Shown piece by piece: positions 34,987 through 43,342 of a DNA stretch of 64,000 nt. The stretch comes from Acidobacteriota bacterium (lineage in GTDB: Bacteria > Acidobacteriota > Blastocatellia > Pyrinomonadales > Pyrinomonadaceae). Numbering within the stretch: the first letter of the stretch is position 1; each line of letters starts with the position of its first letter. The notes beneath the pieces are model-generated. The model did no database searches and was not told the DNA's origin. It saw nothing but the letters and a program-made list of their open reading frames with translations. The stretch covers positions 310,001-374,000 of the forward strand of contig JAEWFC010000023.1 in the NCBI GenBank assembly GCA_023389035.1, written 5' to 3'. A program made the position numbers and the translations under genes.

Positions 34987-36402
34987 TCACCCACGCTCGT
35001 ATATGACCTTTCCACCAGCGATCGTAAAAGTGACAGCAGCCGTTTTGATCCGGTCAGGATCCGTGTCGCGATCGATCAATACGATGTCTGCGAGCATTCC
35101 TGGTTCGATCGTCCCTTTAATGTTCTCTTGAAATTCCGCATAGGCTGACCCGGCAGTGTAATATCCGACCGATTCTGCGAATATTGCCTCGCCAAAAACG
35201 GACAAGCTTAGCAGCGGATCGATATCGGTCATCGGAGCGTCCGAGCCGAATGCGATATTCACTTTGGCCGATGTAAGCCGTTGGAATCGTCGATCGCTGG
35301 ACCGCCATCCAAACAAATGCGGCTGCATAGATGCGATCATGCCTGAGCGGGCAAATCGTTCGATATCTTCATCACGGATCCGCTCGGCGTGTTCGATGCG
35401 GAACCTGCGATCGCGGTTGCCGTTGGCACGGGCGGCAGCTTCGAATACGTCCAGCGCCTTACGGACCTGTTCTTCGCCTATGGCGTGGAGCAGCACCTGC
35501 ATTCCCGCCTTGTCTGCGGCGATCACGCGCGGCAGCAGATCAGTGTCGTCTTCGGCGGTTCCTTTCAGGCATCCCGTTCGGACCATCGCGTCTCCCGCGG
35601 CGGCTTTCAAACCGGCCTCGATATATTTCTTTACGTCGGGCAGGCCGTGGCAATCATAGATGCGAACCTTAAGCCGGCCGTCACGGGCCATTTCACGATA
35701 GAGTGCGGCGTGGTCGTCGGAATCGGTGTCCTGCACGCTGGTAATTCCGTAAGATACAGCGTAGTTGGACGCGGTCTCGGCGATCTCAGCCCAGCGGCGA
35801 GTGTGATCTGACGGCACGCGTCGGCGAACGCGGTCCAATGACGCTCCGTTCACGATGCCCGGCATCGAACCGGTCACACCGCCGCTGCGAAGTGCAGCCG
35901 AGTTTGCGAGCGCGATTGCCGGTTGTAGGTTGTAAAGGAGGAGAGGGTTATTCGGGGACGCGGCGTCTAATTCAGCACCTGAAACCTCTTTGAAAAGAGC
36001 GGCGCTGCCGCCGCTCCCCAATATCCAACGGCCCTTCGGCAGGAAGCGAGCGTAATGCCTAACGTGTGCGAGCAGTTCGTCCCTTGAACCGATCTCTCTG
36101 AGATCAAGCGTCGAGAACATGTTCCCGATCGCCATGAAATGGACGTGCGAATCATTGAAGCCGGGCAGCAGCAGACGCCCGCGAGCGTCGATGACACGTG
36201 TTCGCTCGCCGATCAGGGGTTTGATCTCTGCATTAGAACCGACTGTAGCGATCTTTTCACCGACGATCGCGACGGCTTGTGTTCTTTTGCCGGAAGCCGG
36301 GAGAAAGCTGGCGTTGATGATCGCGAGATCTGCCGCCTGCTGGCCGCTTGCGGCGGCAACGGCCGCAAGCAGCACACAAGCCAACGCCAATGGACGGATC
36401 AT
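34987..36402 (-). CDS. Secreted amidohydrolase, YtcJ-like, possibly degenerate
   Basis: This 471-residue protein has signal peptide MIRPLALACVLLAAVAAASG and an amidohydrolase_3 (YtcJ-type) fold: PGFNDSHVHF supplies two metal-binding His, and LLHAIGE, IEHAERI and FGSDAP follow. Compared with its upstream paralogue it lacks the loop after GCLKG that normally reads FADGSLGS. It also has PAIALANS where the paralogue has DGHMALANS, so catalysis may be altered or lost. It overlaps the upstream paralogue by ATGA, implying a tandem duplication translated together. Substrates of this family are usually amides or formyl groups. Confidence 0.85.
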   Translation of the reverse strand: MIRPLALACVLLAAVAAASGQQAADLAIINASFLPASGKRTQAVAIVGEKIATVGSNAEIKPLIGERTRVIDARGRLLLPGFNDSHVHFMAIGNMFSTLDLREIGSRDELLAHVRHYARFLPKGRWILGSGGSAALFKEVSGAELDAASPNNPLLLYNLQPAIALANSAALRSGGVTGSMPGIVNGASLDRVRRRVPSDHTRRWAEIAETASNYAVSYGITSVQDTDSDDHAALYREMARDGRLKVRIYDCHGLPDVKKYIEAGLKAAAGDAMVRTGCLKGTAEDDTDLLPRVIAADKAGMQVLLHAIGEEQVRKALDVFEAAARANGNRDRRFRIEHAERIRDEDIERFARSGMIASMQPHLFGWRSSDRRFQRLTSAKVNIAFGSDAPMTDIDPLLSLSVFGEAIFAESVGYYTAGSAYAEFQENIKGTIEPGMLADIVLIDRDTDPDRIKTAAVTFTIAGGKVIYERG

Positions 36403-38057
36403 TTAGCCTCGTAAACCAATCTACCGTCGACGAACGTCATCAGCACGCGGATATCCCGGATCTTGACAGGATCGATGCTGAAGATATCGTCGGAAAGCAC
36501 GACCATATCGGCAAGCTTGCCGGGTTCGATGGTTCCCTTTATCGATTCCTGAAATTCCGCATATGCTGAACCCGCCGTGAACGCGCGGATAGTTTCCTCG
36601 ACCGTGATCTTCTGTTCGGGGATCCAGCCCTCGGGATTTTTGTCGTCAAGCGTCCGGCGCGTTACGGCCGCGTAGACACCCCAGATCGGATCCAGCGGTG
36701 CGACCGGCGAATCAGAACCGAAAGCAAGAACACCGCCGCTATCGAGAATGGTTCGAAATGCGTATGTTCCCTTCAGACGCGGCTCGTCGAGGCGTTTCCA
36801 CGCCCAGCGGCCGTCATCGATAATGTGGTAAGGCTGCATCGACGCGACGACCTTTTGTCCGGCAAAACGTTTAAGGTCAGCGATCCGAACGTGCTGTGCA
36901 TGCTCGATCGTGAAGCGCCGGTCGTGCACGCCGACCGACTGTTCGGCAGCTTTGAAATGGTCGAGGATAACGGCATTAGCACGATCGCCGATAGCGTGAA
37001 TGCGGATCTGCAGCCCGGCCTTATCGGCGTTGGTTATGTCATCGCGCATTGTCGTCATAACATCTGCCATCGCAAGTCCCGTGCTGTTTGGTGCGTCGAG
37101 ATACGGTTCAAAGAACCACGCCGTCGTCGAACCCAGACTGCCATCAGCAAATCCTTTCAAGCAGCCAACACGGAGCATCGCGTCACCAAAAGCGGCACGA
37201 ACTCCGGTGCGTGCCCAACGCTGGTAGTCACCAAGTGGTGAACAGCCGTAAACCCGCGTTTTGAGCGTTCCGCGGCGAACCAATTCCTGATAAACGCCGA
37301 CGTCCGTTCCGGCCGACATATCCTGAACGCTCGTGACGCCGAGCGAGGCTGCGTGCTCCGATGCCGCCTGTGCGGCTTCAAGCCTTTCGTCCCAGCTCGG
37401 CGACGGGATTACCTTCGAGACATACGTCATCGCTTCGTCCTTCAGCACGCCGGTCGGGTTTCCTGCACTGTCACGCACGATCTCGCCGCCCGGCACTTCC
37501 TTAGTGTCCTTATTAACGCCCGCAAGTTTCAGAGCGGCCGAATTCGCGAGGGCCATGTGGCCGTCGAGGCGGTCGATGAATACCGGATTATCAGGCGTAA
37601 CCGCGTCGATCATAGCAGCGGTCGGCAGGTCGTTCGGCGTCCAATTTTCGTGGTCCCATTTGCCGCCGAGTATCCAGCGCCCTTTCGGCAGTTTCGCAGC
37701 GAAAGCCTTTATTCGTTCGACGAATTCCGCGGGCGTTTTCGCCGTCCGCAGATCGACGGATGAAAGCTGCTGGCCTGTTTCAAGAAAATGTACGTGCGCG
37801 TCATTGAAGCCGGGAATAACCGTCTTCCCTTTCAGGTCGATGACCTTCGTGGCAGAGCCTGCGAGGGGACGTATAGAGGCATCGCTGCCGATCGCGACCA
37901 CACGGTTGCCTTTGACAGCTACCGCCGTCACGCCTGAACTGTTGCCGGCCATAGGACGCACGTTTCCATTGACGAGTATGAGGTCAGCCGTAATTACCTG
38001 GCCGAACGCAGAGGCAGCGAACGCAGCGAGAATCACAAATGCAGTTATCGTTTTCAT
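36399..38057 (-). CDS. Secreted amidohydrolase, YtcJ-like
   Basis: This 552-residue protein starts MKTITAFVILAAFAASAFGQ at ATG 38057, a signal peptide, which I prefer over longer in-frame extensions. Amidohydrolase_3 motifs are complete: PGFNDAHVHFLETG, DGHMALANSAALKLAG, GCLKGFADGSLGS, IRIHAIGDRAN, TIEHAQHV and FGSDSPV. The family uses one or two metals to hydrolyse C-N bonds (N-acyl or formyl compounds). It probably acts in the periplasm. It is followed by a shorter, degenerate paralogue with a four-base overlap, and is divergent from the TPR gene at 38160. Confidence 0.9.
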   Translation of the reverse strand: MKTITAFVILAAFAASAFGQVITADLILVNGNVRPMAGNSSGVTAVAVKGNRVVAIGSDASIRPLAGSATKVIDLKGKTVIPGFNDAHVHFLETGQQLSSVDLRTAKTPAEFVERIKAFAAKLPKGRWILGGKWDHENWTPNDLPTAAMIDAVTPDNPVFIDRLDGHMALANSAALKLAGVNKDTKEVPGGEIVRDSAGNPTGVLKDEAMTYVSKVIPSPSWDERLEAAQAASEHAASLGVTSVQDMSAGTDVGVYQELVRRGTLKTRVYGCSPLGDYQRWARTGVRAAFGDAMLRVGCLKGFADGSLGSTTAWFFEPYLDAPNSTGLAMADVMTTMRDDITNADKAGLQIRIHAIGDRANAVILDHFKAAEQSVGVHDRRFTIEHAQHVRIADLKRFAGQKVVASMQPYHIIDDGRWAWKRLDEPRLKGTYAFRTILDSGGVLAFGSDSPVAPLDPIWGVYAAVTRRTLDDKNPEGWIPEQKITVEETIRAFTAGSAYAEFQESIKGTIEPGKLADMVVLSDDIFSIDPVKIRDIRVLMTFVDGRLVYEAK

Positions 38058-38159
38058 AATTTGGGCGTAACCGGCTGAAAGTGTCTGCCGGCGAATTCGC
38101 GAAGATAGCGAAAGTTCAAAGGGAAAGTGTATGCTTTGTAAATCGGGCTGATTATAGCA

Positions 38160-38687
38160 ATGAATGAAAAGTATATCCAGATTTTGGGCATCGCCGCCGC
38201 CGCTATCTACGGTGTATTCATTGTTTTCCTCTACGCCGCCGAGCCCAGATCGATCGAAGAGATCACGGTGAAAGCGAAGCAGACAGTCGGCGACGCGGTG
38301 ACCAAAGGGTCGGTCGTCGTCGGTACATACGAGGTCGATCCGGCCCTGTTCGAGCAGGGCCTGCAAGCATTTCGGCAGGACAATTTCATCGCTGCGCGTG
38401 ACGCTTTTGAGCGTGCGGACCCGGAAAAGCGTGATGCCCGAACGCAGTTCTATCTGGCGTACAGCTATTACCGGCAGGGCTGGGGACGCGTCACCAGCGA
38501 CGATGCATTGTTTGCACAGGCGTTGGAGACGCTTTCACGTGTTTCAATGCTCGAACCGAATTACCGCTCAGACGATGCTAACCTGCAGCTTCGCACGTCT
38601 GCTGAGCTGAAAGCCGAGCTAGAAGAGGGCCTGCGGGTGACGGCCGACGATTTTAACCCGCTCCGTGTTTTCCGGGTAAGAAAATGA
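38160..38687 (+). CDS. Membrane-anchored TPR-like protein
   Basis: This 175-residue protein has an N-terminal transmembrane helix (IQILGIAAAAIYGVFIVFLY). A tetratricopeptide-like region follows at about residues 60-150 (ALFEQGLQAFRQDNFIAARDAFERAD and AQFYLAYSYYRQGWG-type helices). The last codons overlap the next gene (ATGA), so the pair is co-translated. TPRs mediate protein-protein contacts, so it probably assembles a complex with the downstream polytopic protein. No specific family was recognised. Confidence 0.82.
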   Translation: MNEKYIQILGIAAAAIYGVFIVFLYAAEPRSIEEITVKAKQTVGDAVTKGSVVVGTYEVDPALFEQGLQAFRQDNFIAARDAFERADPEKRDARTQFYLAYSYYRQGWGRVTSDDALFAQALETLSRVSMLEPNYRSDDANLQLRTSAELKAELEEGLRVTADDFNPLRVFRVRK

Positions 38688-39445
38688 ACCAAGAGATCGA
38701 AAGATCACATGACCTGGAAGAAGCGGACGTCACGCTCGTCGAGACGGACGAATCCGTGACGGTCGTCAGATCTCGAGAACTGATGCCCGCAGAAGCCGAT
38801 GGTCCAGCCGAAAACCTTGCCCAGCGGTTCTATCTCAGATATCTATTCGTTCCGTGGATATTTCTGACGGTGACACTGCTCGGCGGAATGAGGCTGAGCG
38901 GCATCGACGGCTCATTCATATTTCTGAAACCCGCCCTGCTCTACCTCATCTTTGCGGCGATACTACTTGTGCTCTTTTTCCGGGCCGGCTTGATCAGCAT
39001 CTCGGGCTGGTTCAATGAACGATTTCCGCTGAGAAAGAATCTCGCGAACGGTGTCGTCATCCTGTCACTGTTTGCCGCGACCACGCAGCTCTTCAATGCG
39101 CTTACGCCGGAACAAGGACTTCCGTTTTGGATCATCTCGTTCTGTTTTCTTTGGACACTCTGGAATAACCTCTTCGCGGATTTCGATACCAAGAAGCTGC
39201 TGCGGTCGCTGGGTGGACTGTTCGGGCTGGCGTTCGTTACGAAGTATCTCGTGCTTGCGAACTTGACGGCTCCCGCAGGCCAGGGCTGGCTGCGGTCGCT
39301 GATCGAAAACCCGGCACAGCAGACAGTGACGTGGCTGCTCGACCTGCCGCAATTCTCCGCCGGGACGGGCTATATTCAGTTCTTTGCGGTTGCTCTTTAT
39401 TTACTCGGGCTATTTCTTTTCCCGGCATCGACCGCCGATGACTAG
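38684..39445 (+). CDS. Polytopic membrane protein, function unknown
   Basis: This 253-residue protein has a charged, acidic N-terminus (about 50 residues) followed by roughly six hydrophobic segments (for example YLFVPWIFLTVTLLGGMRL, ALLYLIFAAILLVLFF and IQFFAVALYLLGLFLFP). It is translationally coupled to the TPR gene. The 'RSLIENPAQQTVTWLLDLP' loop has no motif I recognise. The paired TPR plus membrane protein looks like a small membrane complex of unknown role. Confidence 0.8.
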   Translation: MNQEIERSHDLEEADVTLVETDESVTVVRSRELMPAEADGPAENLAQRFYLRYLFVPWIFLTVTLLGGMRLSGIDGSFIFLKPALLYLIFAAILLVLFFRAGLISISGWFNERFPLRKNLANGVVILSLFAATTQLFNALTPEQGLPFWIISFCFLWTLWNNLFADFDTKKLLRSLGGLFGLAFVTKYLVLANLTAPAGQGWLRSLIENPAQQTVTWLLDLPQFSAGTGYIQFFAVALYLLGLFLFPASTADD

Positions 39446-39549
39446 TTGATCCTTGCATTATCCAGGGACTCAAACTCATTTAGCTTAGCGACTTTGCGTT
39501 GAAGATCTGCATCTAATCCGTTTACGGACCGATTTCGAAATCTGCTTTT

Positions 39550-41046
39550 ATGAATCGTTTTATTTTTCTCGCGGTAATTTTAGTACTCAGCTCGTTCACC
39601 TTCGCCCAATCGCCATCAAAGATCTTAAGCAACGCTGAGAAGGCATTGGGCGGCAAACGTCAGCTTAAGGCCCTGAACGGCTGGCGTGCGGTCGGCACGA
39701 TCAGTGATCCCTCAACGGGAAAGACAGGCAAATTTACGATGCAGGCATCGTCGCCGAACCTTTTTCATATTGCGTATGACCTGGACGGATTTGAGTACGA
39801 ATCAGCTTATAACGGGCGGTCGGGTTGGGTACGGGATTCGCGAAACGGCCTGACGACGCTGACCGGCCAACAGAGCCTGGATATGCAGGCTGAAGCAGCT
39901 TACCGGCTGCGGCTTTGGACGGACTACAAAGCTCAGCGTGCAAGGCTAGCTGCAGCTCCGCGTTCAGAGATCAATGGCCGCCCGGCCGCATCGGTCACGA
40001 TCTCGTCACCAAAGGGCGGCAAAATGCGTCTGTACTTTGACGGAACGTCCGGCTTGCCGGTACGAGACGAGGTAGTCAGCGATGGAGATTCACGAGCATT
40101 CACATATGCCGATTACCGGCCGGTTGGCGGGCTTCAGAGGCCGCACACGCTAACGATGGCGAATGGTGACGCGAACTATTCGATAACGATCGATCGATAT
40201 GATTCCACGGTCGATCGGTCGGCATTCGACTTTCCACAGAACGCGGGTGAACCGCTGCCGGATATAGCCCAACTTCTCACGCAGCTGCAGGCAAACGAGG
40301 ACAAGGTTGAAGAACTGCTTGATACCTATTCGTATGTACAGAAAAGCATTCGCCGAGAGCTGGGCAAGGACGGCGTGCTCCGCGAGGTCGGATCAGAAAC
40401 CTTCCAGCTGTCATTCTACAAAGGTAATCGCATCCGCCGGATGATCGAGAAGAATGGCAAACCACTCAGCGAAAGCGATCAAAAGGACGAAGACAAAGAG
40501 GTCGCAAAACGTGTTGAGGAGATCGAGAAAGAGATAGCGAAGGCTGAGAAGCGATCCGCCTCCGGCCCGCCGTCTGAGAACGGCCAACGTGTCTCGATCG
40601 CCGAGGTGCTGCGTGCTTCACGGCTTATAAACCCGAGACGCGAGCGTTTTCGCGGGCGCGAGGTGATCGTTTTCGATTTCGAGCCGAACCCGAATTTCGA
40701 TTATAAGAACGCCAAGAGCATGCTCAAATTTTTTGGGAAAACGGCGGGCGTGATGTGGATCGACGAGAACGACAAACAGGTCGCACGGCTTGAGGCGTAT
40801 CTTGCAGATAGCTTTAATGTAGGCGGCGGAGTGCTTGCCAAGTTGCGAAAAGGTGCGACCTTCACGCTTGAGCAGGAACGCGTGAATAACGAGATCTGGC
40901 TGCCGTCTGTCGCGGATATAAATCTATCGGTCCGCGTTCTGCTGGTGAAAGGTGTGAACGTTAACCAGGTCGTTCGATCGTATGACTACCGGAAGTTCGC
41001 CAGTGAATTCAAGGACGCAGTGATCGACGAAGTGCGAAACCCTTAA
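39550..41046 (+). CDS. Secreted protein with two LolA-like domains
   Basis: This 498-residue protein has signal peptide MNRFIFLAVILVLSSFTFAQ. The N-terminal half begins SKILSNAEKALGGKRQLKAL and shows FDGTSGLPVRDE and VDRSAFDFP, typical of LolA-like sensor or transport proteins. The C-terminal half (about residues 240-498) includes a charged coiled stretch (VAKRVEEIEKEIAKAEKR) and another beta-sheet region with GREVIVFDFEPNP and GVMWIDENDKQVARLEAY. It converges with the PDZ/anti-sigma-like gene, sharing four bases. A role in envelope lipid or lipoprotein handling is inference. Confidence 0.78.
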   Translation: MNRFIFLAVILVLSSFTFAQSPSKILSNAEKALGGKRQLKALNGWRAVGTISDPSTGKTGKFTMQASSPNLFHIAYDLDGFEYESAYNGRSGWVRDSRNGLTTLTGQQSLDMQAEAAYRLRLWTDYKAQRARLAAAPRSEINGRPAASVTISSPKGGKMRLYFDGTSGLPVRDEVVSDGDSRAFTYADYRPVGGLQRPHTLTMANGDANYSITIDRYDSTVDRSAFDFPQNAGEPLPDIAQLLTQLQANEDKVEELLDTYSYVQKSIRRELGKDGVLREVGSETFQLSFYKGNRIRRMIEKNGKPLSESDQKDEDKEVAKRVEEIEKEIAKAEKRSASGPPSENGQRVSIAEVLRASRLINPRRERFRGREVIVFDFEPNPNFDYKNAKSMLKFFGKTAGVMWIDENDKQVARLEAYLADSFNVGGGVLAKLRKGATFTLEQERVNNEIWLPSVADINLSVRVLLVKGVNVNQVVRSYDYRKFASEFKDAVIDEVRNP

Positions 41047-41867
41047 CGGTTTCGCAACTCGATAGTACGTGTCTCATCGCCCCTTTTGACGGTGATGGTG
41101 CGGCCGTTGAATCCGCCTTCAAAGGTCGAATCTGCCGCAAGTGTACCGCCATTGATCGCGATCACCGCGTCGCCGGCTGTCACGCCTGAGCGTCCCGCAA
41201 GGCTAGCCGCCTCGACACCTTTCGCGACCCAGTTCCCACCTGAAAATTCCGCATCGATCCCGATCATTTGCAGCACCTCACGCACGGGTACTTTTACCTT
41301 GTTTTCCGGCGTGGGCTGCGGAACGATCACGTCAGGAGTCGAAAGGCCGCGTGGAACGGCGGGTTCGCGGATAGGACTGATCGCTCGATCGATGGAGCCC
41401 GGATTGTCGATCGGGATGGCCAGCGGCAGGGTCTCGGTTGTTCGCGGAACACGTTTCTGCCGGACGGCGGGTTGAACGCTTGGTTCTGCGATAGCGAATT
41501 CGGTCCGCGGCACGCGTGCATCGGCCGGCTGCTCAGAGATCGCGGTCTCAGGTGCCGACGGCTGTACTACGGGCTGTGATCGTATCGGCTCAGCGGGTGC
41601 CGGTTCTGCAGCAACCGGCCGGGCGGACGAAACGGGTGCGTTCTCACCGCTTCTGAACGCGATCCAGACCGCCGGCACCATCGCCAGCATAAGCATTAGA
41701 GCGATGCCGGCCGAAGCCGGTATCAGCCAGCGCGTACGACGTTCGGGCCTGCCTTGTGCGATACGGCGACGCACGCCTATCTCAAAGTCTGAGGGAGCTG
41801 AGGCACGCGGTAAGGCAGCCAGCACTTCGGCGATCTTGTCGTCGCTGATGTTATTTGTGTCGTTCAT
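41043..41867 (-). CDS. Anti-sigma-factor-like membrane protein with C-terminal PDZ domain
   Basis: The 274 residues comprise a cytoplasmic N-terminus (about 1-45; ISDDKIAEVLAALPRASAPS), one transmembrane helix (LIPASAGIALMLMLAMVPAVWIAF) and a long Pro/Glu-rich linker. A PDZ domain ends the protein (GVEAASLAGRSGVTAGDAVI-like, then TITVKRGDETRTIELRNR). It overlaps the ECF sigma gene by 17 bp. The layout suggests a membrane anti-sigma factor that senses periplasmic peptides through PDZ and holds the sigma factor. No classical anti-sigma domain (ZAS motif) is visible, so the role is inferred from operon context. Confidence 0.75.
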   Translation of the reverse strand: MNDTNNISDDKIAEVLAALPRASAPSDFEIGVRRRIAQGRPERRTRWLIPASAGIALMLMLAMVPAVWIAFRSGENAPVSSARPVAAEPAPAEPIRSQPVVQPSAPETAISEQPADARVPRTEFAIAEPSVQPAVRQKRVPRTTETLPLAIPIDNPGSIDRAISPIREPAVPRGLSTPDVIVPQPTPENKVKVPVREVLQMIGIDAEFSGGNWVAKGVEAASLAGRSGVTAGDAVIAINGGTLAADSTFEGGFNGRTITVKRGDETRTIELRNR

Positions 41868-42507
41868 CGAACTCTGAAAAATGCTCTTTTAACTTCTCGC
41901 GGAGCATTGCGCGTGCACGGCTGATCCGTGACTTTGTCGTTCCGAGGCCCAGTTTCATAACCTCGGCCACTTCGTCGTAACTAAGGTCCTCAATGTCGCG
42001 AAGCAAGATCGGAATACGATATTTCTCCGGGAGCGTAGCGATCGCACGGGCGATGATCTTTTCACGCTCATTTGTCTCGAGTCCCGAATCAGGCAGCGGC
42101 CTTGTATCCGGCGGCTGAAACTCGGAACCATCTTCCGGTTCCGATTGAAACAAACCTGTCAGCGAAAGCAGGTTGCGCCGCTTTCGCTTTCGGATCTCGC
42201 TGATCGCGAGGTTTGTCGCGATACGGTAGATATAGGTCGAAAACGCGTAATCCGTGTGATACCTGTCGATCGCAAAATAGACGCGGACAAATGTCTCCTG
42301 TGCAAGATCGACCGCTTCCTCGTAATCATTCAAAAATCTGTATAGATAATTCGTGATCGCATTGCGATATCGCGACATTATCTCTGCGAACGCGGCCTCA
42401 TCGCCGTTCTTTGTTGCCTCGATGAGGGCATGGTCGGTTACTTTTTGTTCAGGCACAGAGGTTCGATGCACCTCCCGCCTTTTGTAACCGATCGTGTCTA
42501 GGGCCAT
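41851..42507 (-). CDS. ECF-type RNA polymerase sigma factor (sigma-70 family)
   Basis: This 218-residue protein has sigma region 2 (EAVDLAQETFVRVYFAIDRY and FSTYIYRIATNLAISEIRK) and region 4 (LPEKYRIPILLRDIEDLSYDEVAEVMKLGLGTTKSRISRA). These are standard ECF features; region 3 is absent. The sequence between them is a variable linker with many acidic residues. It directs transcription of envelope-stress or similar regulons. The following gene encodes a membrane protein with a PDZ domain that is probably its regulator. A strong stem-loop lies just upstream at 42541-42581. Confidence 0.92.
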   Translation of the reverse strand: MALDTIGYKRREVHRTSVPEQKVTDHALIEATKNGDEAAFAEIMSRYRNAITNYLYRFLNDYEEAVDLAQETFVRVYFAIDRYHTDYAFSTYIYRIATNLAISEIRKRKRRNLLSLTGLFQSEPEDGSEFQPPDTRPLPDSGLETNEREKIIARAIATLPEKYRIPILLRDIEDLSYDEVAEVMKLGLGTTKSRISRARAMLREKLKEHFSEFDERHK

Positions 42508-42540
42508 ACATTCATACTTTTGTACAACACATTATGGGAT

Positions 42541-42581
42541 CGGCCAAAAGCGTTCCCAGTTTGAATCCACGCTTTCGGCCG
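42541..42581 (-). terminator. Strong stem-loop between the secreted-protein gene and the ECF sigma gene
   Basis: Twelve-base arms CGGCCGAAAGCG and CGCTTTTGGCCG (minus-strand sense) pair over a 17-base loop. The one mismatch on the plus strand becomes a G-U pair in minus-strand RNA, which supports a structure acting in that transcript. There is no U tract. It may terminate the 42606-43202 transcript or tune read-through into the sigma gene. Confidence 0.6.
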
Positions 42582-42605
42582 AGATTGGTTCCACAAACTG
42601 CGGAA

Positions 42606-43202
42606 TTAGTTGCGAACGGAACTGAGCGTGAGTACGAGGTACATCTTTCCGGTCGAGTTTGGCAGCGAAAGAGTCCCGACCAGCGTCGGCACGCCGTCGC
42701 GGATGGTCGTGCGGTCAAGCGAGATGCCGGTCCATTCGTAATTCACAACGCCTTGCCCGGCACCTTCCGGATTGCTGTTAATACGTACCGGCACACGCAT
42801 TCCGAAGCTCACGGAATTTATGACGAACGCCTCAGCTCCGTCAGCGGTGCGCACCGGCTCAGCACCGCGGACCTTCCAATCCAGGAAGCCGGGCATCGCA
42901 GGCATTCCCTGAAAGCTCGCGTTCGACACGCTCTTGTACTCGACGGAGCCGCGGCGTCCGATCATACCGAAAAAGGTTTCGGAAACACCGACGCCTTCGA
43001 TCCCGAACGATTGCGACAGCTGCCGTACGACACCGGCCAAAGCCGGCGGTGTTTTCTTAGCAGCAGCCTCGGGACTGGCGGAAAGGACGTGGAAGGTAAC
43101 CTGGATCGATTCGTCTGGGAGCGGAACGGCCTGGGCCCGAATCTCGCCTGCAAAGAGAGCTATGAGGGAAAGAGAGAGAACGTAAAGGGTTCTTCTATTC
43201 AT
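42606..43202 (-). CDS. Secreted protein of unknown function upstream of the ECF sigma gene
   Basis: This 198-residue protein has signal peptide MNRRTLYVLSLSLIALFAGE. The mature part is beta-rich with IQVTFHVLSASPEAA, GIEGVGVSETFFGMIG, VPVRINSNPEGAG and a C-terminal TLVGTLSLPNSTGKMYLVLTL. The spacing and content recall secretin N-domain-like segments, but this is only an impression. AGGAG precedes the start. It is on the same strand as the ECF and anti-sigma genes and is separated from them by a strong hairpin. Confidence 0.72.
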   Translation of the reverse strand: MNRRTLYVLSLSLIALFAGEIRAQAVPLPDESIQVTFHVLSASPEAAAKKTPPALAGVVRQLSQSFGIEGVGVSETFFGMIGRRGSVEYKSVSNASFQGMPAMPGFLDWKVRGAEPVRTADGAEAFVINSVSFGMRVPVRINSNPEGAGQGVVNYEWTGISLDRTTIRDGVPTLVGTLSLPNSTGKMYLVLTLSSVRN

Positions 43203-43276
43203 TTATCTATCATCTCCTGAGTCAAATTAGGAAGAGTTACCGAATACACTTGCCGCTCTGCGAAAGGTTGCAAATT

Positions 43277-43290
43277 CGTTTGCGCAAACG
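43277..43290. promoter_or_regulatory. Perfect 14-bp palindrome CGTTTGCGCAAACG
   Basis: CGTTTGCGCAAACG is a perfect palindrome 75 bp upstream of the 42606-43202 start codon and adjacent to the terminator of the next gene. It could be an operator for a dimeric regulator, but it may also simply extend the terminator region. No known consensus was matched. Confidence 0.4.
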
Positions 43291-43320
43291 AAAAAGCCCC
43301 GGATAGTGACCGAGGCTTTC
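43288..43320 (-). terminator. Rho-independent terminator of the 43343-44209 gene
   Basis: In minus-strand sense, AAGCCTCGG and CCGGGGCTT pair (one G-U) and are followed by TTTTCG. It begins 23 bp past the stop codon at 43343. Confidence 0.8.
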
Positions 43321-43342
43321 GTGCTATTGATTCGAGCGAGAC

